Assembly (NCBI GenBank): GCA_026388715.1
Contig: JAPLJF010000006.1
Span: 85,894-149,893, forward strand
Direction of reading: 5' to 3'
Source: Deltaproteobacteria bacterium
Lineage (GTDB): Bacteria; Desulfobacterota; Desulfobulbia; Desulfobulbales; Desulfocapsaceae
Length of the DNA: 64,000 nucleotides
Of this stretch, positions 32,597 to 41,540 are shown piece by piece (position 1 is the first letter of the stretch; each line of letters begins with the position of its first letter). A program made the translations under genes and the position numbers. The notes below the pieces were generated by a model. It searched no databases. It was not told the DNA's origin and worked only from the letters and a program-made list of their open reading frames with translations.

Positions 32597-33976
32597 ATGT
32601 TACGATCAGACCATATTCTTGCCACCGTTGAGATGATTCAAAAGGAAAATCTTGATGTGCGCGCTGTGACCATGGGCATCAATCTTCTCGACTGCCGGGG
32701 TGGTGATGTCCGGGAGACCTGCCGCCGGGTGGAAGAAAAAATAGGCATGGCAGCAGCACATTTTGTTGCCACCTGCGATCAGGTAAGCAAAAAATATGGG
32801 ATTCCAGTGGTCAATAAACGGATATCAGTCACTCCCATAGCCTTTGTCGGGGCCGGCTTTGACCGCCATGGATTTGTGGAACTGGCCCTGGCCCTTGACC
32901 GTGCCGCCTCAGCCGTTGGCGTCGATATCCTCGGCGGCTTCTCGGCCCAGGTGGAAAAGGGGATGACGGCCACTGACCGGGAATATATTGCCGCAATCCC
33001 GGAGGCCCTGGCCAGGACGGAAAAGATCTGCGCCTCCATCAATATTGCCAGCAGCCAGAAGGGGATCAATATGGACGCCCTGGCCCTGATCGGGCAGACG
33101 GTGAAGGACCTGGCTGAGATCACCAAAGATCAAGGCGGTTTCGGCGCCGCCAAGTTTGTGGTCTTCTGCAATCAGCCGGGGGATAACCCTTTTATGGCCG
33201 GTGCCATCCATGGGCTGGAAGAGGCGGATCTGGTGCTCAACGTTGGAGTCAGCGGGCCAGGGGTTATTGCCCGAGCCCTGGACAGGCTGATCCACGCCAA
33301 GGGACGGGAAAATCTGGGACTCGATGATATTGCCGAAGAAATCAAGCAGACCACCTTCCGGGTGACCCGTTGCGGGGAACTAATCGGCCGTCAGGTTTCA
33401 AAGGAGTTGGGGATTGAGTTCGGGGTGGTTGACCTGTCACTGGCCCCGACCCCGACCGTTGGCGACAGTGTCGGCGAAATCCTGCAGATTCTGGGCGTGG
33501 ATGTTGTGGGCGCCCCCGGATCAACTGCCATCCTCGCCATGCTCAATGACGCCGTGAAAAAAGGAGGCATCTTTGCCAGCAAGGCCGTCGGCGGTCTGAG
33601 CGGGGCCTTTATTCCGGTGATGGAGGATGCGGTGCTGGCGGAGGCGGTTGGCAGCGGGGCGCTGTGTCTGGAAAAACTGGAAGCCATGACCTGTGTCTGT
33701 TCGGTTGGCCTTGACATGGTCCCTATTCCCGGTTCGGTAGATGCCGACACCATCTCGGCGATCATTGCCGATGAAATGGCCCTGGGGATGATCAACAACA
33801 AGACCACAGCCGCCCGTCTGATCCCGGTTCCCGGAAAAGAGGCCGGGGAGATGGTCAGCTTCGGCGGACTCTTCGGGGCCAGCCCGATCATGCCGGTGCG
33901 CAATGTAGGCAAATCCAGCCGCTTCATCGCCTGGGGCGGCAGAATCCCGGCGCCGCTGCATAGTTTCAAGAACTGA
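32597..33976 (+). CDS. PFL family protein (DUF711/UPF0210)
   Basis: 459 residues, the normal length for the UPF0210 family, which shares its fold with pyruvate formate lyase and class III ribonucleotide reductase. Typical stretches are VTMGINLLDC near residue 24, KRISVTPIAFVGAG near 75, LAPTPTVGDSVGEIL near 282 and a C-terminal GGLFGASPIMPV. No glycyl radical motif of the RVxG type is seen. Its partner is nearly always a small ACT-domain protein, as here. The reaction is unknown. Confidence 0.93.
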   Translation: MLRSDHILATVEMIQKENLDVRAVTMGINLLDCRGGDVRETCRRVEEKIGMAAAHFVATCDQVSKKYGIPVVNKRISVTPIAFVGAGFDRHGFVELALALDRAASAVGVDILGGFSAQVEKGMTATDREYIAAIPEALARTEKICASINIASSQKGINMDALALIGQTVKDLAEITKDQGGFGAAKFVVFCNQPGDNPFMAGAIHGLEEADLVLNVGVSGPGVIARALDRLIHAKGRENLGLDDIAEEIKQTTFRVTRCGELIGRQVSKELGIEFGVVDLSLAPTPTVGDSVGEILQILGVDVVGAPGSTAILAMLNDAVKKGGIFASKAVGGLSGAFIPVMEDAVLAEAVGSGALCLEKLEAMTCVCSVGLDMVPIPGSVDADTISAIIADEMALGMINNKTTAARLIPVPGKEAGEMVSFGGLFGASPIMPVRNVGKSSRFIAWGGRIPAPLHSFKN

Positions 33977-34191
33977 TCCAATCCCGCCAAAAAATAAATT
34001 GCTACAATTTTAAACTGCATGCTTTTTATGCTACAATATAAAATCTCTAACTTGCCTTGCTGTCGTTTTATTCCATTTCTCACTCAAGATGGAAACGCGG
34101 AAACAAACGAGCGGTGACAATACTGACGTTTGACTGAGAAATGATATTACTTCGCAAGGTCCACATCATTCTCATCACCGGAGGAAAGACC

Positions 34192-35142
34192 ATGCAAAAA
34201 ACGATCAATTTAAAAACGACGTTGCTGTTGGCTGGACTTTTATGTTTCTGGCTGTCATCTAGCGCACAGGCAACTGACAGAGTGGTGGTAATTCCCATGG
34301 GAGGTGGCACGCTGAAGAACGTCGTCACGGTGGCCAAGGCCAACGGCAAGTTTACCGATCCGTTGGCGGCGGTGAATTCGATCACCGACGCGAGCGCGAC
34401 CAACCCCTACCTTGTCCTTATCGCTCCCGGGCAATATACACTGACAACAACCCTGGTGATGAAGCCCTACGTTGATATCACCGGCAGCGGTGAAAACGTC
34501 ACCCTGCTGACCGGCGCAATCAGCACCACTAACCCCGATGCAACCTCGGCGGTCGTCAAAGGGGCCAATCATGCCACCTTGTCTAATCTCAGTATCAGCA
34601 ACACTGGCGGCAATCAGTATTCGCTCGGCATCTACACCACAGGACTTGGCATCTCAGCCCGGCTGCAACAGGTGCTCGCAACCGCGACAGGAGGAACGTT
34701 CAACTTTGGTGTCCTCAACGTCACCAACTCCTCACCGATAATGACCGACATGAATGTAATCGCGGGGGGTGGAGGAACGGCCAACGCTGGTGTAGTTAAC
34801 AACATAAACTCCTCACCGATAATGACCGAGGTGAATATAGTCGTGTTGGGAGGAACAATTATTAACTATGGTGTGTACAACATCGCCAGCTCCTCACCGA
34901 TAATGACCGGGCTGAATACAGTTGTATCGGGAGGAACAACTAATTATGGTGTATACAACGACTCTTCCTCCCCAATAATTCGACGCAGCTCAATAGCAGG
35001 TGCCACGGACGGTCTTGCTAATTCTAGCGCTACGGCAACAATCAGTCAGTCCACCATCCTCAATGGTGTCTCTGGCGGAGGATACACGTGTGTGGCCTGC
35101 GATAACGGCGCTGGTGGTGCACTTAATGCGGCCTGTCTGTAA
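34192..35142 (+). CDS. Secreted right-handed beta-helix repeat protein
   Basis: A signal peptide (cleavage near SAQA-TDR) is followed by a pectate-lyase-like beta-helix. APGQYTLTTTLVMKPYVDITG resembles the opening of pectinesterase/right-handed helix proteins. The C-terminal part has three diverged repeats of about 24 residues built on NSSPIMTxxN...GGTxNYGVYN. No catalytic residues of a known lyase can be named. GGAGG at 34180-34184 supports ATG 34192. It may bind or cleave a surface polysaccharide; the rhamnose genes follow. Confidence 0.7.
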   Translation: MQKTINLKTTLLLAGLLCFWLSSSAQATDRVVVIPMGGGTLKNVVTVAKANGKFTDPLAAVNSITDASATNPYLVLIAPGQYTLTTTLVMKPYVDITGSGENVTLLTGAISTTNPDATSAVVKGANHATLSNLSISNTGGNQYSLGIYTTGLGISARLQQVLATATGGTFNFGVLNVTNSSPIMTDMNVIAGGGGTANAGVVNNINSSPIMTEVNIVVLGGTIINYGVYNIASSSPIMTGLNTVVSGGTTNYGVYNDSSSPIIRRSSIAGATDGLANSSATATISQSTILNGVSGGGYTCVACDNGAGGALNAACL

Positions 35143-35561
35143 CACCATAAAGCAGAAAGTTCGAAAGATAGAACTCAGAGTACCCTTCAATCCACTGGAA
35201 AAGTGGGACAAGAGGACATAGTTGATGTATGTTTGTTCTCTGAATGCCGGACTTGATCCAGCATTCAGAGAACTCACAGATATCACTAATGCTTGATTCT
35301 GGCTAACAACATGCCGGAATGACGACCGTTGACAATATCATATAATTTACAATTTCAATCAGTTGTCCCACCTCAAAAAATTGAGTCACAAAATAAACAC
35401 CATTGCTGAAAAGTTATCCCAAGAGTACTTGTTGAACAGCCTGCAAGATTGTATAGTTACTTACCGGCTGTTAACTGTGCCCAGAGATAACCGTAATCTT
35501 AAAATGGTGTAACCAGCCCCTTAGTTTGTAACAATTCCCCCATAATATATAACAGGACATT
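35143..35561. other. Intergenic region before the rfb operon, with a hairpin
   Basis: About 420 bases without a convincing gene. A perfect 13-base stem (35235-35247 with 35261-35273) encloses CCGGACTTGATCC, a motif also known from short dispersed hairpins in many bacteria, and a related ATGCCGGAATGACGA follows at about 35312-35326. The hairpin has no T-run. The last 150 bases are AT-rich and should hold the rfb promoter, but I cannot place it. Confidence 0.45.
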
Positions 35562-36443
35562 ATGCGCAAAGGTATCATACTGGCCGGCGGCTCCGGCACC
35601 AGGCTGCACCCCCTTACCCATTCCGTGAGCAAGCAGCTCATGCCGATCTATGACAAGCCGATGATCTATTACCCCCTGTCCACCCTGATGCTGACCGGGA
35701 TCCGGGAGATCCTCATCATTACCACCCCGGCAGACAGGCCCCTGTTCCAGAATCTGCTGGGTGACGGCAGCCAGTGGGGCCTGAAACTGAGTTACGCGGT
35801 GCAGCCCAGCCCGGATGGTCTGGCACAGGCCTTCCTGATCGGCGAGGATTTTATCGGCGACAGTCCGGTCACCCTGATCCTGGGCGATAATATCTTTCAT
35901 GCCGAAGGGCTGTCCCATAAACTGCAGCACGTCAGTCAGCAGGAGCATGGGGCCACGGTCTTCGGCTATTATGTACAACGGCCTGAACGCTACGGCGTGG
36001 TGGTCTTTGACAAGGATGGCAAGGTCATTGACCTCGAAGAAAAACCAGCGCAGCCCAAATCATTCTATGCCGTCACCGGCCTTTATTTTTATGACAATGC
36101 GGTGGTGGAGATTGCCAAGACCATCCGTCCATCAGAACGGGGCGAGCTGGAGATCACCGATGTCAATCGGGAATATCTTAAGCGTGGCGCCTTGCAGGTC
36201 GAGATCCTCAGCCGCGGCACGGCCTGGCTGGATACCGGCACCCACGCCTCGCTTCTGGATGCCGCCAATTTTGTCCGGGTCATTGAGGATCGGCAGGGAC
36301 TGAAGATCGCCTGCCCCGAAGAGATCGCCTTCCGCATGGGATACATCAACCTGCAGGATCTGGAGGCGCTGGCCGCCCCCTTATCCAAAAACGGCTACGG
36401 CACCTATCTGCGCTCCATCTGCCACATGGAGGGTCAGCCATGA
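35562..36443 (+). CDS. rfbA: Glucose-1-phosphate thymidylyltransferase
   Basis: First enzyme of dTDP-L-rhamnose synthesis, joining dTTP and glucose-1-phosphate. The N-terminal signature [16 protein letters not shown], then [30 protein letters not shown], the VVFD and EEKP segments and [12 protein letters not shown] are all typical, and the length of 293 residues is normal. It is the first gene of rfbACDB; its stop overlaps rfbC by four bases. Confidence 0.96.
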   Translation: MRKGIILAGGSGTRLHPLTHSVSKQLMPIYDKPMIYYPLSTLMLTGIREILIITTPADRPLFQNLLGDGSQWGLKLSYAVQPSPDGLAQAFLIGEDFIGDSPVTLILGDNIFHAEGLSHKLQHVSQQEHGATVFGYYVQRPERYGVVVFDKDGKVIDLEEKPAQPKSFYAVTGLYFYDNAVVEIAKTIRPSERGELEITDVNREYLKRGALQVEILSRGTAWLDTGTHASLLDAANFVRVIEDRQGLKIACPEEIAFRMGYINLQDLEALAAPLSKNGYGTYLRSICHMEGQP

Positions 36444-37003
36444 AGGTGATTGAGACGCCCCTGGCCGGACTGCTGGTCATTGAACCCAAGGTCTTTGGCG
36501 ACGCACGGGGATTTTTTGTGGAGACCTGGTCGCGTAAGCGGTATCAGGAGATGGGAATCAACGTTGATTTTGTGCAGGACAATCTTTCTTTTTCCAGCCG
36601 CGGCGTCCTGCGCGGACTGCACTTTCAGAACCCCCAACCCCAGGGTAAGCTTGTCTATGTCCTCCAGGGTGAGGTCTTTGATGTGGCGGTGGATATCCGC
36701 AAAGGCTCCCCCACCTTCGGCCGCTGGCACGGGATTGTCCTCTCGGATAACAACAAATGCCAGTTCTGGGTACCCGCCGGCTTTGCCCATGGCTTCTGTG
36801 TGACCAGCGAGACCGCCCTTTTTGCCTATAAATGTACGGAGCTGTATGCCCCGCAGCATGAGAAATCAATCCGCTGGGATGATCCCGCCCTGGCCATTGA
36901 CTGGCCGATAACTGAACCGCAGGTCTCAGATAAAGACCGTCTGGCCCCGCTGCTGGCTGATATTGATCCAACCCATCTCTATGATTTTAATGGCGGAAGA
37001 TGA
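36440..37003 (+). CDS. rfbC: dTDP-4-dehydrorhamnose 3,5-epimerase
   Basis: A 187-residue cupin epimerase. [36 protein letters not shown] (with the active His), [18 protein letters not shown] and [10 protein letters not shown] are the family signatures. It overlaps rfbA and rfbD by four bases each, so the three are translationally coupled. It inverts carbons 3 and 5 of the 4-keto sugar before reduction by RfbD. Confidence 0.96.
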   Translation: MKVIETPLAGLLVIEPKVFGDARGFFVETWSRKRYQEMGINVDFVQDNLSFSSRGVLRGLHFQNPQPQGKLVYVLQGEVFDVAVDIRKGSPTFGRWHGIVLSDNNKCQFWVPAGFAHGFCVTSETALFAYKCTELYAPQHEKSIRWDDPALAIDWPITEPQVSDKDRLAPLLADIDPTHLYDFNGGR

Positions 37004-37893
37004 AGGATACCTTCCCCATCCTGCTGACCGGGGCCAATGGCCAGGTCGGGTATGAGCTGAATCGTCTGGCCGCGGCAAGGGGCTGCGCCCTGAAGGGATT
37101 GACCCGTCAGCAGCTCGATATCGGGGACGGTGAGGCGGTGGAGCAGATCGTGAGCCGATTGCAGCCCTCCCTTGTCATCAACGGCGCCGCCTACACTGCA
37201 GTGGACAAGGCTGAACAGGAAGTAGATGCCGCCATGCGGGCCAACCGGCAGGGGCCAGCCAATCTGGCAGCCACCTGCCAGGCGCACCGCATCCCCCTGA
37301 TCCATCTCTCCACCGATTATGTCTTTGATGGCAATAAATCCGGGGCCTACCATGAAGAGGATCCGGTCGCCCCCACCGGTGTGTACGGCCGGAGCAAGTG
37401 GGAGGGAGAAGAGGAGGTGCGCGCCAGGCTGAGGCAGCATCTGATCATCCGGGTCAGCTGGGTCTTCGGACCACACGGCAATAACTTTGTCAAGACCATG
37501 CTCCGACTGGCCGCCGAGCGGGACGAGTTGCGGGTGGTTGCTGATCAGCACGGATGTCCGACCTACGCCACCCATATTGCCGAGACCCTGCTGACCCTGG
37601 CAGACAGGATCAGGGAAGGGATTGATGTTGCCTGGGGCACCTATCATTTTTGCGGCATGCCGGAGACCACCTGGCACGGCTTTGCGGAAACAATCATCAG
37701 AGAGGGCCTGGCCATGGGTCTTCTGGATCACGTGATACCCGTGCATCCCATCACCACCAGCGATTATCCGACGCCCGCGCAACGACCCCAGAATTCAGTC
37801 CTCGATTGCCGCAGGATCATAAAGACCTTTGACATGAAACTCCCCAGTTGGCAGGAAGGATTAACCACCATGTTAGGGGCCGTTACGAAATAA
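37000..37893 (+). CDS. rfbD: dTDP-4-dehydrorhamnose reductase
   Basis: A 297-residue reductase with the nucleotide loop TGANGQVGYEL, NGAAYTAVDKAE, LSTDYVFDG and YGRSKWEGE (catalytic Tyr/Lys). It makes dTDP-L-rhamnose with NAD(P)H. The last six codons (LGAVTK) and the stop lie inside the left arm of a hairpin repeat element (37873-37933) also seen at 3162, so the C-terminal tail appears to have been supplied by the element. Confidence 0.95.
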   Translation: MKDTFPILLTGANGQVGYELNRLAAARGCALKGLTRQQLDIGDGEAVEQIVSRLQPSLVINGAAYTAVDKAEQEVDAAMRANRQGPANLAATCQAHRIPLIHLSTDYVFDGNKSGAYHEEDPVAPTGVYGRSKWEGEEEVRARLRQHLIIRVSWVFGPHGNNFVKTMLRLAAERDELRVVADQHGCPTYATHIAETLLTLADRIREGIDVAWGTYHFCGMPETTWHGFAETIIREGLAMGLLDHVIPVHPITTSDYPTPAQRPQNSVLDCRRIIKTFDMKLPSWQEGLTTMLGAVTK

Positions 37894-37933
37894 CCATTAG
37901 CTTTTTATCCATTTCATTACGGCCCCTTATGCC
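37873..37933. repeat. Hairpin repeat element, copy 2 (at the end of rfbD)
   Basis: Arms 37875-37891 and 37911-37927 pair over 17 bases (AGGGGCCG with CGGCCCCT) around a T-rich loop. It matches the element at 3162-3219, with a compensatory change in the stem, and likewise continues with TTATGCC. It starts within the rfbD coding region and contains its stop. Confidence 0.75.
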
Positions 37934-38009
37934 GTCCACGGTGTCCTGATGTTACGATTATTTTTCAACGAAGGCCTAGCCCTGATAAAACAAGAAAAAA
38001 GGAAATAAA

Positions 38010-39122
38010 ATGCCCTACCAGCCCGAAAAAATCCTGGTAACCGGAGGCGCTGGTTTTATCGGCGCCAATTTTGTCCACTTCTGGCTGCAGAAATACCCTG
38101 ACAACCGGATTGTGGTCCTTGACGCCCTGACCTATGCCGGCAACCGGGCCAACCTCCTCTCCGTTGAGAATCAAGAAAATTTTCGTTTTGTCCATGGCGA
38201 TATCAGGGATTACGATCTGGTACGCGGATTACTGCGGGAAGAACAGATTGACACCCTGGTCCATTTTGCCGCCGAATCCCATGTCGACCGCTCCATCCAT
38301 GGCCCGGATGAGTTTATCGCCACCAATGTGATCGGCACCCATGTCCTGCTCAAGGCGGCCAAGGCGGTATGGCTGGATGGTTCCCAGACGCCCAGGCCGC
38401 ACCGGTTTCATCATGTCTCCACTGATGAGGTGTACGGCACCCTGCGGCCGAATGAACCGCCCTTTACCGAGGCCAACCAGTACGCGCCCAATTCTCCCTA
38501 CGCCGCCTCCAAGGCCTCTTCCGATCATCTGGTGCGGGCCTATCATGAAACCTATGGCCTGCAGGTGACGACCAGTAACTGTTCCAACAATTACGGCCCC
38601 TACCAGTTCCCGGAAAAACTCATCCCCCTGATCATCACCAATATCCTTGATGGCAGGCCCCTGCCCATCTACGGTGATGGGCTGCAGATCCGCGACTGGC
38701 TCTATGTGGATGATCACAACCGGGGTATTGATCTGGTGATCCGCCAGGGAAAGGTGGGTGAGACCTATAATATCGGGGGCAATAATGAATGGACCAATAT
38801 CGATATCGTCAGATTGATCTGTAATCTCCTGGATGAGAAATTTGCCGGCAATGAAGCAATGAAGAAAAGATTTCCCCAGGCCCCGCAGGTCTCCGGCTCA
38901 AAGGCAGAAGGGTTGATCACCCATGTCAAGGACCGCCTTGGCCATGATCGACGCTATGCCATTGATGCCGCCAAGATTAGCACTGAGCTGGGCTATTCTC
39001 CCCTGGAATCCTTTGAGACCGGGATTCGCAAGACACTCGACTGGTATCTGGACAATGAAAGCTGGTGGCGGGCGGTTATGGATGGAAGCTACCGGCAGTG
39101 GGTGGAACTGAACTATGCTTAA
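38010..39122 (+). CDS. rfbB: dTDP-glucose 4,6-dehydratase
   Basis: The 370-residue second enzyme of the pathway. Visible motifs are VTGGAGFIGANFVHF, LDALTYAGN, HFAAESHVDRSI, STDEVYG, the catalytic YAASKASSDHLV and NNYGPYQFPEKLIPL. It is separated from rfbD by 116 bases with the hairpin element, so it may be expressed at a different level. AGGAAA lies shortly before the ATG. Confidence 0.96.
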   Translation: MPYQPEKILVTGGAGFIGANFVHFWLQKYPDNRIVVLDALTYAGNRANLLSVENQENFRFVHGDIRDYDLVRGLLREEQIDTLVHFAAESHVDRSIHGPDEFIATNVIGTHVLLKAAKAVWLDGSQTPRPHRFHHVSTDEVYGTLRPNEPPFTEANQYAPNSPYAASKASSDHLVRAYHETYGLQVTTSNCSNNYGPYQFPEKLIPLIITNILDGRPLPIYGDGLQIRDWLYVDDHNRGIDLVIRQGKVGETYNIGGNNEWTNIDIVRLICNLLDEKFAGNEAMKKRFPQAPQVSGSKAEGLITHVKDRLGHDRRYAIDAAKISTELGYSPLESFETGIRKTLDWYLDNESWWRAVMDGSYRQWVELNYA

Positions 39123-39128
39123 GAGCCG

Positions 39129-40337
39129 TTAAATACTGGCTTCCGGCGATACCTTTCGCGCATAGAGCACCGCACTGAAAAGGGAGAAGAGAAAGCCGGT
39201 CTGGGCAATGACCAGATACGACTCAGTACACATGATGATCAGGAAAAACAGGGGAAAGGCCAGACGAATCCTCTCCCAGCCATCCGGCCGCACAAAGGCC
39301 TGACGAATCTGGGTCCCAAAGATACCCAGCAATCCAGCCAGCCCCAGCAAGCCCAGTTGACAGAGAACAAAAATATACTGGTTATGGGGATTGTCTGTTG
39401 CCCCCATCCGTGGCGATTGTTGTTTATTGACCTCGGCATAGGCTTGCGGGAAATCACCCGTTCCCACCCCGATCCAGGGATTCTTCTTTATAATCTCCCA
39501 GGAATTCTGCCAGAAGAGTAACCGCAATCCCACAGAGGAATTGGGGTTGCTCTTAAAATAAAAAATTTCATAACGGGCCCGATCAACCCGCCCGTGAAAA
39601 ACTGGGCTAAGCTGATATCCGGTTATGAAAATTGACGGAAGAAGAAAAGTGACGATCAACCCGGCGCGCAGGATATTTTTCCTGAAGATCTGCAGAAAAA
39701 GCAGACCCAGCAGGACAAAAAATACTATCTGTCCGCTCCGCCCTTCGGTGATAAACATGTTGAAAGTCATCAGGGAGACCAACCCCAGCAGGAGCCAACG
39801 TAGTGCAGCTCTGATCTTCCCCCACACCACCTCGTGACACAGGAGATAAATGGCAAAAGCGAGCAGGGGATTGTAAATGACATGAAAGGTGCCGCAGGTG
39901 AGATGTTTCGTAGTAACATCCGCATAATGTAAAAATCCAAACCAGGCCAGATAGGTCATGGTCATGGCAATGGTCATCCCTGTCAGAAAAAAACCCACAT
40001 ATACCCGTCGCATCTCCCAACGCACAGCCGTCAAGAAAATGGGCAACAGCATGAGTTTCCAGTATTTGCTCAAGACCTCAATACCATTGGCCAGGTCTTC
40101 AGTCCAGAGCAGACCGATCACATAGAGGGCCAGATACACAAGAACCGCCATGGCAACAGGATTGGCAATGATCACCCGCAACTTTTGCCGGTAACCTCCT
40201 TCAACAAGCCAGACAGTTAGAATCAAAATGGCAAGTACCGAAAGAGCAGAGGTGGAAAGCGGCAGCACAAATGCCATAACGGCCAGAAGCCATGGATTCA
40301 GACGGCCAGCCTGCTGTTGAATGATTTTATAGTTCAT
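39129..40337 (-). CDS. O-antigen ligase-family membrane protein
   Basis: About ten to twelve hydrophobic helices with a periplasmic loop in the last third, in which WIGVGTGDFPQAY and NPHNQYIFVLCQLGLLG match the Wzy_C/O-antigen ligase family. It could join or polymerise O-antigen, matching the rhamnose genes convergent with it. The start is uncertain: ATG 40337 (MNYKII) is chosen, while ATG 40394 would add 19 residues without a better ribosome binding site. WaaL and Wzy cannot be told apart by this sequence. Confidence 0.8.
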   Translation of the reverse strand: MNYKIIQQQAGRLNPWLLAVMAFVLPLSTSALSVLAILILTVWLVEGGYRQKLRVIIANPVAMAVLVYLALYVIGLLWTEDLANGIEVLSKYWKLMLLPIFLTAVRWEMRRVYVGFFLTGMTIAMTMTYLAWFGFLHYADVTTKHLTCGTFHVIYNPLLAFAIYLLCHEVVWGKIRAALRWLLLGLVSLMTFNMFITEGRSGQIVFFVLLGLLFLQIFRKNILRAGLIVTFLLPSIFITGYQLSPVFHGRVDRARYEIFYFKSNPNSSVGLRLLFWQNSWEIIKKNPWIGVGTGDFPQAYAEVNKQQSPRMGATDNPHNQYIFVLCQLGLLGLAGLLGIFGTQIRQAFVRPDGWERIRLAFPLFFLIIMCTESYLVIAQTGFLFSLFSAVLYARKVSPEASI

Positions 40338-40572
40338 GATGTTCGTTTCGTAGCAAATACCATTATAAAAGACAAGGGTTAAATCAGGATTCATTCCTGG
40401 TTTTCAGATGTTTATCGCCACAACCTTGCTTATGACCTTCATCACCGATCCATGAATAAAAGATCCCTTGAAAGATCATTTCGTTTTTCTTTTGCCTTAC
40501 CTGTTTTTTTATGCAAAGGTAAGAAAAATTACTTTGAGGGTACCTTGGAAAAATCAACAAAGGAGCATTGCC

Positions 40573-40758
40573 ATGTGGGAAGTTGTTGTCGATAAAGATT
40601 TGTGTCAGGGAAGTGAAGAGTGTGTCAACGCCTGTCCGTCAGCCGTCTATGAGCTTATTAACGGCAAGGCGGAACCCATACACGCCGACGAATGCATCGG
40701 CTGTGAGACCTGCGTTGAGGTCTGTCCCAACGGGGCATGCACCGTCACCGAGATCTGA
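40573..40758 (+). CDS. Small ferredoxin with one incomplete cluster motif
   Basis: A 61-residue protein with two cysteine groups. The second, CIGCETCVEVCP, is a complete [4Fe-4S] pattern. The first, LCQGSEECVNACP, has lost the second cysteine of the normal CxxCxxC, leaving three cysteines plus the distal one, as in ferredoxins with a [3Fe-4S] cluster. AGGAG at 40561-40565 precedes the ATG. It lies 38 bases before rsmE and could be cotranscribed. Redox partner unknown. Confidence 0.85.
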   Translation: MWEVVVDKDLCQGSEECVNACPSAVYELINGKAEPIHADECIGCETCVEVCPNGACTVTEI

Positions 40759-40795
40759 ACGCCCTGTTTTTATCTTTGTATAGTGATGTGTGATA

Positions 40796-41536
40796 ATGCG
40801 TAGATTTTTTTTTGAACCGACGGATAGAAATGGCGATGAGGTCCGGCTTCCAGAGACAGAGTCGCGCCATATCTCCAAGTCCCTGCGCCTACACGTGGGC
40901 TCACAGGTCCACCTCTTTGATGGCACCGGGATGCGCTATCTGGCCGAGATCACAAACATCGGCAGACAGGTTATCGCCCGCATCCTTGCTGCTGACGATG
41001 ATCAGCAAGAGGAAGGAGCATCGCTGCATGTGGGCCAGGCACTACTGAAAAATGCAAAAATGGATTTTGTCGTTGAGAAATGTACGGAACTGGGAGTCGC
41101 GACCTTTACGCCTTTTGTCAGCAGCCGCTGTCAGGGGAAAAACGACGATGAAGAGCGGGGCGGCAAGAGACAGCAGCGCTGGCAGCGGATTGTTGAATCT
41201 GCCTGCAAGCAGTGCTCCCGGCCCCGGCCCATGGAGTTGAAGAATGCCACGTCCCTGGCCGGTTTATGTTCTTCTGCCGGCCAGGAGCCGCACACCCTGC
41301 GCCTCCTGTTCTGGGAAGAGGAAAAAGAAACAAGCCTGCACGACCTCCCTCCCTTTGCTGATTACAACCAGATCCATCTCCTGCTGGGGCCGGAAGGCGG
41401 TTTCAGCAAAGAAGAGGTTGAATTCGCCAGCCGCACCGGTTATCAAAGCATCAGTCTGGGGCCGCGTATCTTGAGGGCCGAGACCGCCACCGTGGCCGCC
41501 ATTGCCATTGTCCGGTATCTGGTGGGCGATATGTAA
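40796..41536 (+). CDS. rsmE: 16S rRNA m3U1498 methyltransferase RsmE
   Basis: 247 residues with an N-terminal PUA-like part (MRRFFFEP...ESRHISKSLRL) and a SPOUT knot: KMDFVVEKCTELGV, then LLLGPEGGFSKEEV and the knot segment SLGPRILRAETATVAAI. It methylates N3 of U1498 in 16S rRNA with S-adenosylmethionine. ATG 40796 is the natural start (a GTG lies two codons earlier). Neighbouring genes do not suggest any other role. Confidence 0.95.
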   Translation: MRRFFFEPTDRNGDEVRLPETESRHISKSLRLHVGSQVHLFDGTGMRYLAEITNIGRQVIARILAADDDQQEEGASLHVGQALLKNAKMDFVVEKCTELGVATFTPFVSSRCQGKNDDEERGGKRQQRWQRIVESACKQCSRPRPMELKNATSLAGLCSSAGQEPHTLRLLFWEEEKETSLHDLPPFADYNQIHLLLGPEGGFSKEEVEFASRTGYQSISLGPRILRAETATVAAIAIVRYLVGDM

Positions 41537-41540
41537 AGGG

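Noticed and set aside
39119..39140. Third copy of the hairpin element after rfbB (AGAGCCGTTA)
   Set aside because: Only ten bases resemble the element and no pairing arm is present.
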